Origin: Tetmemena sp. SeJ-2015
Taxonomy: Eukaryota > Ciliophora > Spirotrichea > Sporadotrichida > Oxytrichidae
Direction of reading: 5' to 3'
DNA: 64,000 nt
Assembly (NCBI GenBank): GCA_027382625.1
Contig: JAJKFJ010021673.1
Coordinates: 62,001 to 126,000 of the forward strand
Position numbers and translations under genes: made by a program. The notes under the pieces were generated by a model. The model was given only the letters and a program-made list of their open reading frames with translations. It did no database searches and was not told the DNA's origin. This document shows, in pieces, positions 47,782-57,699 of the stretch; the first letter of the stretch is position 1; each line of letters starts with the position of its first letter.

Positions 47782-48149
47782 TCAAACTAACAAATTAAAT
47801 AATTGACTACATTATAATATGATCAACCTTGAATTAATTAAACTTTTCATTGCCCTCCTATTTCTTACAAATTTTACTAATTGCTAATAATTATTATAAA
47901 AGTCATTGCCATCATTTTACTTGACAAGTACTGAAAGTCCCCTTCCATCAGCAGCCTTAGATTTCTTGAGGATAGGCTTTAAATTCTAAATGCCTAGCTA
48001 GTTGCTGAAACCAGAGAGCCTAATCTGTGTATTCTGAGCGTTAACAGCTTTAGGGGTTGACTCAATCGATCTTTGCAGCTCTAGCTCTCTTTGAGGGAGC
48101 AACTGGTGCTTAGTTGAGGGTTATTTCATCATCTCATAATAAGACATAT
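47782..48149 (-). CDS. Small protein, unknown
   Basis: ATG 48149 (MSYYEMMKQPSTKHQLLPQR), stop TGA 47782-47784, 122 codons without a break. Ser/Gln/Lys-rich; includes LQRSIESTPKAVNAQNTQIR and GRGLSVLVKQNDGNDFYNNY. The last 40 codons run through the 44-bp inverted repeat at 47837-47880, so the C-terminus may not be native if that repeat is a germline segment junction. No family recognised. Confidence 0.4.
47837..47880 (-). repeat. 44-bp inverted repeat, copy 2
   Basis: Inverted identical copy of 44497-44540, 3.3 kb away, inside the C-terminal part of the small minus-strand gene. See copy 1. Confidence 0.7.
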
Positions 48150-48322
48150 TAAAAAATTAAATTGCAGACTTTATATTCCCAGATGATAAAGCATTGACTT
48201 TGCACCTCAAGATTAGATTTTATCATTAGGAATATGGATAAAATTAAAGAGTGATGAAATAATAAATAAGCTAGATGATCTCAAATTCAGTGAGTGTCAG
48301 GACCTTGTCTTCTTGTATTTTC

Positions 48323-50277
48323 TCAAGCTCTTTCTTCTCTCATGTGAGCATCTAATTCTGAGAATAATCCTCTGCCAAAGTATGAACCTAATATTTTCAA
48401 ACAAAGATTCTGAATTGCATGTTTGCTTTAAACGGTAGCAGCATTAAACTTGACTTTCTCATCCTTGAGTTCTCTCAAAAATTGCTCTGAAGATTTAGCT
48501 TAGTCTCTAAACTGCTCTCTCATGTCAACGATGTCCGTGAATTCTAAATCATTGTAAACAAAATATCCTAATTTCTTACGCATTAAGCACTTGGGGCATT
48601 TTCTTTAGTTAAAATTATAAGTTATGATTCAACGCAATAGTCATGATAGGTGTGTCCGCAAAGAAAGTGAATGGTGGGTAGACTCAGTTTCTTATCGCAG
48701 TGTGAGCCAAAAGATAATTTTAGTAATTGAGTTCAGCTATTTCAACTTTCAACTTGCTAATATAAATAAGCAAAACATGCCAAGGATTATCAAGCAAATA
48801 CTTTTTCAACACCTTAAATTTCAAGTTCTAAAAAGATTAGGAGATTTAGGAAACGTCTTATAGAAGAGGACTAAGAATAGCTTTTTGATTATAAAAAATA
48901 TGTAGGCCCTCAAGGTCTCTAAAGAAAGTCAGAGCTTGAATCCATAGGTCGCCAATATTATTTTGAGATAGTCTTTTTAAAGCAGATTTCAAGTACTTTG
49001 TTCACATCCTTCTTCTTTTTAGATATTTTAAATCGTTTATCTCTTCTACGATAGTTTTATAATCCTCTGAGAGTAAAGATTGATGGTAGTGAGTTGCTCT
49101 TAAAATGAATCTTCACCTTTAAAAGATTTGCAAGAGATCCTCTATTCTTATTTTCTTTTTACAATATTATAGATTGAGTGAGTTTGATTTATAATGTCTA
49201 AGTCCTTCTTGTTCTCAATGTAGATCTAAAAGCGTTATATATAATTTGATTTCTGCTTTGTCTTTACATATTGCATTAATCAGCGAATATAATATTGAGC
49301 CTAAAAATATTTTTGCAAGTATGTATATTGTAATAGCAGTTCAAAAGTAGTGCAGTGTAATCTTTGTTGTAGTCGGCGAGACTGGTTAAGTTGTGCTGCT
49401 GAGTTTAAGGTGTGTTAATCAGATTCTCCAGATACCAAATCTATTTAAATATGTTCTAGTTTCACAATTTTGTATATTTTATGTACTGATCTAGTGCCTC
49501 ATCAAACTGTAATTATAAGTTTGAGCCTTGCAGATCTCAGCGATTATATCTGATGGGAACTTTGCTATCTGTGCTATCTTTTAAGCCTCTGCAAATAAGT
49601 TTTTCTTCAGGAAACTGCTATTATATTAGATTGAAGCTTGAATAGTGTCTTCTGATCTTTCTGATTGGAAGTAAGCATGAGCAATGAAATAGAGATTTAA
49701 ATAAGAGAATATTTGTGTAAGGATTGCAAAAGAGCGTCATTTGGTTATTGAAGTCATAGATAGAGATTTAAGCACCTTGCTATACTATAAATTCTTCACT
49801 TCTACCACGTGATCTTTGAAAAATCTTATCAAATCTTTTTCACACTGAAAAGTAGTACCTATGCATTTTAAGACCTCTACTGTAGTCACAGTCTATGCAG
49901 TTTGGCTTTAATTGAATGTAAATAAATAGGAGAGAATATCATCTTGCTTAGACTCCTCCTTCTTTTCAATGGAGTAGTAAACAAGGATAACTTTTCATGA
50001 TAAGATGTGTTGAAATAAGATACATGCAGTACTCCTGAGCACCACCAGGTTCAGTGCGCTTGAAGATGTGCAAGTCTATCACATTTTGGTATTGTGCTTC
50101 CTTAATCAAGTATAAAGTGATCAACTAATTTGATGCAGTTTTCTCAGGGATGAAATCTCCTTTGCCATCCAGCAGCTGAAATATAATTCTTTCGAGAATT
50201 CTGCTTTTAAGGATTTCATTGTTCATCAGTGCACATGCAGCTAAAGCTCCATCTTTTGATACTCTAAATGCTCTGCA
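48323..50277 (-). CDS. VPS11: VPS11 homolog (HOPS/CORVET core subunit), copy a, N-terminus missing
   Basis: The minus-strand coding region ends at TGA 48323-48325 and its first visible exon begins after a TTGCAG acceptor at about 50278. In order: beta-propeller remnants (RVSKDGALAACALMNNEI), the start of the solenoid (FLKKNLFAEAQKIAQIAKF and QFDEALDQYIKYTKL), YLENLINTPQTQQHN with DYTALLLNCYY, and NIGDLWIQALTFFRDLEG. A RING-H2 finger follows (LSLPTIHFLCGHTYHDYC, then KCPKCLMRKKLGYF), then the C-terminal helix ending ILGSYFGRGLF. This order and the motifs are those of VPS11, which bridges endosome/vacuole tethering complexes. Frame shifts between exons (49480-49560, 49780, 50000) point to IESs. 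The first propeller blades are absent: a mobile element starts 41 bp upstream. Family call firm. Confidence 0.85.
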
Positions 50278-50319
50278 AGATTAAAAATATACACAATTAA
50301 GACTTCAATTAGTAAATTA

Positions 50320-50716
50320 TTGTAGATATAGCATTGATTTCGCAAATTTTTTTTTAAATACAAGGTTGTTGAGTGACGGTTGACTCTAGCTGAATGTCAT
50401 TCGGAATGGCGTGGCTGAGAATGCTTGGCGGTTGGAAATAATTTGTTCTATTCTAGGTGGAATTTAATTGGAATGGAGAATTAATTAAAAGTACGCCTTC
50501 ATTAAATTAAAAACATCAAATTAGCAAATAATAAGTCTGGAATATTGGAATATTCCAATCTTTGAAAACTGGAATATTCTAGTGGCAAATAGAAGGAAAC
50601 AATCAGAATCAGGGCAGGAATACTTAGAAGATGTCAATAATTAGGGCGTAGAAATATTCCAATAGTCTAAAGTGATTAGACTCGGAAGTGAGATATATAA
50701 AAGAGGGTGTGAATAT
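50320..50716 (+). repeat. Left 397-bp terminal inverted repeat
   Basis: Inverted copy of 52214-52610. It matches base for base in every block compared, including a run of nine T, so the element is young or its ends are homogenised. It contains the palindrome TTGGAATATTCCAA and the related GGAATATTC units. Confidence 0.9.
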
Positions 50717-50786
50717 TTAATTATTATTTAAAACATCAGGGACTCTAGAAAATGAAATACAGCATTCGCAATCTCAAACAAATAAT

Positions 50787-52147
50787 ATGCAATCCATAAA
50801 AGAAAACAAAAAGAAAGATCCTAAGTCCTACCACAGTAAGAAGGCCTTCTTCAATCAGCTTAGTATGGTCCTGACTCCAGACCAAGCTTTGTAGCTTTAA
50901 GATCAGCTGTAAAACTAATTTGAAGAGATTGAGCAGACCCCGATATTCGAAACCACTGGGATAAGCAGCAGTTCTTGGTGATCCTTCTGAAATAGAGCTC
51001 CTTTGGCAGAAGCAAGTAATACTTTCTCAATATTAACTACGCTGGAAGAAAGTATTTGGACGAATTGGGGATTCTCTGCACAGGTATCAGCCGCAGCAAT
51101 CTTTCGAAGGCAATTAAGTAAAATGGCCCAGCAAAAATGCTTGTCGGAACTGCGGAGCGCATTCTAAAGGAGCTTGACTGCGAATAGAAGAGTCCAGCTG
51201 TTGAGGGGTAAATCAATATAGCAGAGGAGGAAAAGGAAAGCGATTCAATTTGCCAGCAAGTAATTCAGCTCATTAGAGAAGGCAAAGTCTTCAGCTACCA
51301 GGACTTTTTCAATAGAAATATGGGCGACTCTGTCATGAGTGAGATGCTGACTGATCGCAGAAGGAAGCTTGAGAGCTTATTCAGGCTCTTTAAAAACGCA
51401 GGTGTCATCAAACAACAGAAAGTGGACCACATTGAGCAGCTGGTGATGTACTTGGAAAGAATGAGATTGGAGCCTGCCAGAAAAGCAACAGCCAATTGTG
51501 TTTCGGATGAAGTGATCCGCCAATTCCAGCTTAGAGATGCGTTGGACGCCATTTACGACATCATCATCTTGCAGACTGATCCAAAAACGAAATGTGTATG
51601 GCTTCACGGCCTCAATGGGACTGGCAAAAGTTCCCTAGCAAGACTACTCTAATAGATCTTCCAGTCAGAGAGATTAGAGGAAGTGGATGACAACTTCTGC
51701 CTGGATTAGAAATCGGAGGGATTACTTCCCACTCTGGTCATATTGGACGAAATCAACTACCCGATCTTCTTCAGAAAAAAGAGCCTGGCAAAGATGAAGC
51801 GGTTCCTCGAGGGCGCAGGATTTGTACTAAATGTGAAGCACGGGGAAGCGGGCAAGCGATTTGTGGGCTGCTCTACTTTGATCACCTCAAATGAGACACC
51901 TTTGAGATATATGAGTGAGCTGGACAGAGGTGCTTTCTTGGCTAGAGTTAGATTTGTGGAGATGCACAGAAGCAAGAACTACACCTAGAAGACTTTCTCT
52001 TTGAACGCTGATCAACTTGCACTATACTTTGAGCAGAGACTAATTGAGGATGGCAGGATCATGGCTGGTGTAGGAGAAGAAATTGATGGGCTCAAAGACA
52101 CCTGCACACAAGACTACACCCTCATTGACAAGGGAAACTTCTTATGA
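50787..52147 (+). CDS. Rep-like replication protein with superfamily 3 helicase domain
   Basis: Main frame 50933-52147 (405 codons, stop TGA 52145-52147). A short upstream frame from ATG 50787 (MQSIKENKKKDPKSYHSKKA) is out of phase and stops at 50979. They can be joined by an intron such as GTAAGAAGG..GAGCAG (about 50832-50936) or by a frameshift. The helicase part shows Walker A GLNGTGKSSLARLL (about 51608-51650), Walker B LVILDEIN (about 51735), a B'-like stretch FLEGAGFVLNVKHGEAGKRF and motif C STLITSNETP (about 51874), in the order typical of SF3 helicases of CRESS, parvo-like and related replicons. No HUH nuclease motif is visible in the N-terminal part. Several in-frame TAG/TAA as Gln show adaptation to the host code. 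Confidence 0.8.
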
Positions 52148-52213
52148 CAATCAATGAGAATGTTCGATCGCTAATGCCAATAAGGATCTCCCTTAGTAAT
52201 TTATTAATACATT

Positions 52214-52610
52214 ATATTCACACCCTCTTTTATATATCTCACTTCCGAGTCTAATCACTTTAGACTATTGGAATATTTCTACGCCCTAATTATTGACATC
52301 TTCTAAGTATTCCTGCCCTGATTCTGATTGTTTCCTTCTATTTGCCACTAGAATATTCCAGTTTTCAAAGATTGGAATATTCCAATATTCCAGACTTATT
52401 ATTTGCTAATTTGATGTTTTTAATTTAATGAAGGCGTACTTTTAATTAATTCTCCATTCCAATTAAATTCCACCTAGAATAGAACAAATTATTTCCAACC
52501 GCCAAGCATTCTCAGCCACGCCATTCCGAATGACATTCAGCTAGAGTCAACCGTCACTCAACAACCTTGTATTTAAAAAAAAATTTGCGAAATCAATGCT
52601 ATATCTACAA
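52214..52610 (-). repeat. Right 397-bp terminal inverted repeat
   Basis: Inverted partner of 50320-50716, ending CTATATCTACAA followed by TA. Confidence 0.9.
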
Positions 52611-52615
52611 TATCA

Positions 52616-55204
52616 TTGGCTATAACAACTTTGGAAAACTCGAGGGCATAGGAAAAGAAGCGAATTATCTTTGGGATTAGAAAGCTTGCTCAAAATTCAG
52701 AGATTAACCTTTCCGCTTCAACTAGGATACTCTCTGATAATAACTTAACTACTCAACAAGATGAGGAAGACATTTAGCATTCAAATGGTTTTCAATAATT
52801 TATAAATGCATAATGTTGAGATTGACAAGAGAGAGAAGAAAAAGACTTGCGTCGACTATTTTCTAATAAGAGAAAATGCTAAATGGAAAGCCGGATGGGA
52901 TATCCTCATTAACTTCTAGGTAGCTTATTCATGCTTCACCACGATTTATCAAGTGTGCTTTGATATGAGCTCCTCTTTAGGACTGGATGTCTTCAACTAC
53001 ATGGTTGAGCTCTAAAAAGTATTCTAAAAACATTTATATAATCATGAACTTTTTAACAGAGTACAAAGACCCTGAAACTTATGAGACAATTCAATTCTCT
53101 ACTCTAATTTCAAAGAGATATGCCTTCAAGGGATCCTTTGTTATTGACTTTGCCATATACTCATCTTTAAATTTTTCAATACATATTGGGAGGAAACTAA
53201 ATACAGACCAAGCTTGTGAGATTATCTATCAAGAGTTGAAACTTATAGATATCTCAAGATTCAACTCCCTTTTGAAATCTGTCTTAAAAATTTAATGATC
53301 TGATAATAGCCAGGAGGAGCGAATCATGTTGCAGTATTTGCTGATGTATGCTTACAAGATCTTCAGACTGTTCATCATCGCCTTTATTATAACTTACTTC
53401 AGCGGCTGTGTTTGGTACCTAATAATCAGCTAGTACAGAGATTAAATGAAAAATAAAACCAACTACTATGTAAATGATCTCTTTCTATTTCAAAAACAAG
53501 ATGGAAGAAATGGATAACACTTCCAGGTTAATCGTCTCTTGCTACTTTGCGTTGACTACTTTATCAACTGTTGGCTATGGCGACTATTATCCAATAACTG
53601 ACATAGAGATAATGACAGCTGTTACTCTTATGCTTTGTTATTCTCTATTTGGGCTCTTTCATTGAAATTATCTCAAACTATCAGAAGAAAATGGGAGTGG
53701 TGGATAAGTCTACCTTCCTTAGAAATTGGCTGACTCTACTTACAAGATTCACTGGAAACAAGCCTCTTTCAAAGAGAAGTAATATTATTCTAGAGGCTCA
53801 CTTTGCTTACTTCTGGCAGCATGACAGACTTGCTTCAATCCATTAGCATTATGATACCCTCAATGAACTTCCTAAGACCATGAAGAGAAGATAGTGAAAT
53901 AACTGTAATGTGATGTGTTTGAGGACATATTTCACAAGTTCAAGCATTTCTTCAAGACCTATGAGAATAAAGAATCCAAGTTCTTATACGATGTTTCTTT
54001 TGGATTTCTTCCTCGCTTTTTCAACTCTAATCTAATCAGTTATAAGAATTACTTAAGGAAGATACTGTCAGATAACTATTAGCGTCTAATTAAATCCAGG
54101 CTTGATTAAATAAGATCCCGTCCTAACTTAATAGTGTTTATGAATAGAGTGAGATCCCTGAAATGTACTTTTGCTTAGAGGTATGGAGTTTCTAATATGC
54201 GATCATTATGTGGTGAACAATAAATAACTAAATCACTTAAGAATCCTTTGACTTTAACTAATGATATAGTCAAACAAAAAGAACGTCTACCGAGTATTTA
54301 ATCACAATAAATATATAATTGATGAAGTTAGCAAATAAGGGAACCACCAAGAAGGATCAAGATGCCATCATGAATCAGCAGTTTATAACTTAAATTCGCT
54401 AGTATTTGTGATGATGAATTAGTACTTAACATTAAATATATATTTCCATTTTTGTGTATTTTTAGTTGAAGATGAAAGACTTTTCGATGAGCTAATAAAC
54501 TATACTTAGAAAAGACTCTTCCAACTTGATGAAGCATATTAATAAATGCTAAAATTATTTTGCGAACAAGAAGCTTCAGAGTGTGAATAAATGTGCTCTA
54601 AATAATAATTAGGATTATAAGAAAAGTATCCATCTCCTAGCAAAGATTAAGAATAACTTGTCAAGTTAGTCTTACCAAAGCTAGATATATTTGCCATAAG
54701 AAAATACCATCTTGACAAGATTCGTAGAAGGATATTTATTACTTATATTTGAATATGAGATAAGAGCCTGTTAAGAGAGTGAAACTAATTTTATAATTAG
54801 AGAACAGCAGAGCTCTATGGCTTTTGGTAAACTAAACCTTGGAGGAATCATAAAGAGGTAAATAAGATAATTATTCCAAAGGCTGCTTAGATCTGCAAAA
54901 AGCTAAAGCTAGATTTCAATTCTATATTTTTGAATATTTTATGAAGTGGAGGTGGCCGTACCCATCCTTGCATTTTATCTTAATTATTAAGATTCTTGAT
55001 GAATACAGTAACTTAAAGTATTAAAATAAGATTCTTTATTTTATTCCAAGTTTACAAAGTTTACTAAAAGAGATAAAAGAAAGAGAGAGCTTTAACATTC
55101 AAAAGAAGGCTAAAAAGGCTTGGAAAAGCTTGCTTAGGTCAATTCTCGTAAAGAAGTACATTGCAAGTAAGTATGACGTTGGAGAGCAACCTTTAAATCC
55201 TTGA
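52616..55204 (+). CDS. Voltage-gated-type cation (K+) channel, copy a
   Basis: Plus-strand locus ending at TGA 55202-55204. A first transmembrane part FLIRENAKWKAGWDILINFQ..YSCFTTIYQVCFD is at about 52850-52960, followed by MNFLTEYKDPETYETIQ at about 53044. The pore helix and filter CYFALTTLSTVGYGDYYP is at about 53540-53600, then S6 and a linker (FIEIISNYQKKMGVVDKSTF). A C-linker follows: FEDIFHKFKHFFKTYENKES with FLYDVSFGFLPRFF and EIPEMYFCLEVWSF. This is the ciliate cation-channel family related to EAG/CNG channels, with TVGYGD giving K+ selectivity. The cyclic-nucleotide-binding part is broken by frame shifts (IESs likely). The start is uncertain because it lies at the edge of the mobile element. 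A long Lys/Gln-rich helical tail ends the gene. Confidence 0.75.
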
Positions 55205-55299
55205 TTAAAATTTTAATTAATCTCCTTTTTATTTCTCTATTTATTTCCTATTGTTTTTTAATTAATTTTTTATTAGCCAAAGTATGTTGCCACCACATT

Positions 55300-57499
55300 A
55301 AACTTGAGTATTTATAATTTAAAATGATGAATTTTCTTCTTCCTTCTGATTCAACCTTCCATAAGTCTATTATGTGTGAGCATTCCTTTTGGTTAAAGCT
55401 CTTAGCACTTGTCTTGAGTTATGACATATATTGATATTATTAATTCTTAAATACTTGCTGATCTTGTCTAAGTTCTCGTCTACCTTTTTCGAGTTCTTTT
55501 AAATCACCTGGTTTTAAGACTCCAGTCTATCAAGCAATCGATCCATTCCTTTTTTTTATTAAGTTCTTCTTAGTCTGCAAAATTTCGAGCACCAGAAGAG
55601 AAATTAAGTTAAATTTTTGACCGATAAATGCAAGAGCTGTTTCTAGATATCTCTCCGAATCTGGGCCCTCAAGCATCAGAATAATGAGCATTCCCAATAT
55701 TATTGTCGTTTCCTTTCTCAGAGTATCTCTAGCAGATTAAAACTACAATAATGATAGTTATAATATAGGTTCATACTTCTTCTGAATATAGTAGGAGAGA
55801 AGTTCTTGCTTGAGATCCAGTCTCTCACAGCAATTTTAAACTCCCTCAGAGTAGTTGTAAATCTAGAAGAGGAAGAGCACATAGTGCTTGTCTACTCTTG
55901 TGTCGTAGTTTATAATGAATTTGTTTATCTAAAAATACATAGCGAAATGATTTATTAGACGATAGTTTACTGCTCATTTTTAATATCTCTCTGATACTTT
56001 GAGTTTTAGAAACTCTAGTTCAGGTATAAATAGCACTCCAGAAGTCTATGGTAAAGATTATTGAATTAATTATTCTCTTTTACAAAATTGCTCTAAAGAT
56101 GATTGATTGTTATTTCCATTAGTTTCAATAACATACTTCAAGAAGTCCTTCATTTGATCTATGTTGTCTACAAAGATTTGTAAAAAAAATAACGAGCGTC
56201 CTTATTCATTATATTCTTATTTCCTTTTGGTTTTTGAGCTCAAACTTTTTGTAAGCCTCAGTGATGAATTTCTTATGGATTGTGAATTCAATAAGTGCCT
56301 GCACGATGTTTCTCACAATTTACTATATCGTTTTTTGGAAACTGCTTATCTGAGCCACCAAGGTAACTCAAGTCAGTTTTCAGTAGCTTTGAAGAGTCTA
56401 AGAGGCCGCTTGAGTAACCACCTAACTTCTCACTCCCCGACTTGAAAAACTTAGGAGCGTAGAGCTGTAGACACTAAACTTTCTCCTTCAAGTTAGTGAT
56501 GTCATTCTCTATGGTTTTCAAAGCTAGCACTAAGTCCTTCAATTATGAATATTTTTAGATCTGAACGAGGAGCTTCCACTTTTTGCTGTTTTGTGCGAGC
56601 GATACTGCCTAGTCGAGAGTCTCGCTCTGCTATCTGCATACTTCAATTTAAAATAAATATGCTCATTAGATATACTATCTATTTAAGTTTTTAGAATGGC
56701 GGTGTCAACATCAAAGATGGATTCCTTATTGTTGAGTTTTGACCTCTCTATGAGTTGACTAATTTTTTCCTTCTGCTTTTGCAATATTAACCTTTCTCCA
56801 GATACTTGATAAGGTTATGTAGTTAAGGCACCTCTATGAACTATTGAATCACATAACTTGGATTTAAGTAGCCAATAGTTTTAATGTACTCTTGTTAGAA
56901 ATTAATTTAATGCCTCATCAAACTGCTTTTTCTCATAGAGGTTGTCAGCGTGAGCCTTCAAAATTCATTCCCATATTAATTATTCTTCTTCAGGAGAGTT
57001 TAAATCTTGACATTATCTTCCATTTCATGAAGCTTGAATAAGCGTAGTATTTAAGCATGTAGATGGCATCTTCCTCAACCTCCACAAAGAGAATTAATCT
57101 TGAATTAAATTGATAGACACCTTGCTTAACCTACTTCACTTCTATGAAGGGTAGTTTTAAATTTTCACCCTCAAGGGCTTGCTAATGAATTTAATCTCTC
57201 TGTTTGTAGCGCTTTATAAAGTGATCAGTGGTGTCTTTGTTCTCTAAAATAGATAGTCAAATTGACTAATTCTAAACTTACTTGAAAGCAGCATCAATCA
57301 GCAAGAGACCTCATTTCATATATTTTCAAGGCTTTAGAATGAGATTCTATTCGTCAAAGACTTGCTTACCATTACCTTATTCTGAATATAAACAAGCACT
57401 CCTTGTGTTGAAATGATTAATCATCACCTTGCTTCCTTGACTCTCAGTATCTTTACAGGCTTTGATGCATTTTTATAGATAAGTTTTGCTGAAATTCAT
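55300..57499 (-). CDS. VPS11: VPS11 homolog, copy b, both ends incomplete
   Basis: Minus-strand copy of the same family as 48323-50277. It begins inside the propeller (IKACKDTESQGSKVMI near 57450) and continues FNSRLILFVEVEEDAIYMLK. It then shows KKQFDEALNQ, QEYIKTIGYLNPSYVIQQFI and LHNLIKYLEK, the most typical VPS11 stretch, at about 56950-56790. Later come LVLALKTIENDITNLKEK, IYNYSEGVQNCCERLDLKQE and YLETALAFIGQKFNLISLLV. It closes in a coiled coil that reaches AKSFNQKEC, where the RING finger should begin, but no RING is found before the 3' end of the channel gene. So the locus lacks first propeller blades and RING finger here. Several IES-type frame shifts. Confidence 0.75.
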
Positions 57500-57699
57500 G
57501 TTTAGATGGATACATTTTAAATTATTGACTTACTCTATAGATCAGGATTTCTTGAATAAATTATTTCTATTAAATTTTATGAAGAAGAAGTCTAAGTTTA
57601 ACAAAAAGCGAAGTTTATTTATTGGATATTATTTTGAATTAATTAATTCTATAATTCAAAGGCCTCCTCTGAAATGGAAAAATCTAAAACCTTTCAGTC

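Larger units (their letters stand above)
50320..52610. mobile_element. 2.3-kb TA-flanked TIR element encoding an SF3-helicase Rep-like protein
   Basis: Terminal inverted repeats of 397 bp (50320-50716 and 52214-52610), apparently identical over their whole length, begin TTGTAGATATAGCATTGATT. Each end is flanked by TA (50318-50319, 52611-52612), as expected for TA insertion or excision. The only gene between them is a Rep-like protein on the plus strand (50787-52147). The TIRs contain nested palindromes (TTGGAATATTCCAA at 50545-50558). The architecture of one Rep-type gene between long TIRs recalls linear single-stranded DNA viruses and their integrated relatives. No capsid gene is visible. 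It lies between a VPS11 gene and a cation channel gene. Confidence 0.85.

Noticed and set aside
50318..52612. Reading the Rep element as an ordinary host gene with flanking repeats
   Set aside because: The 397-bp inverted repeats end at matching TA-flanked points, and the gene lies wholly between them, which is the layout of a mobile unit.
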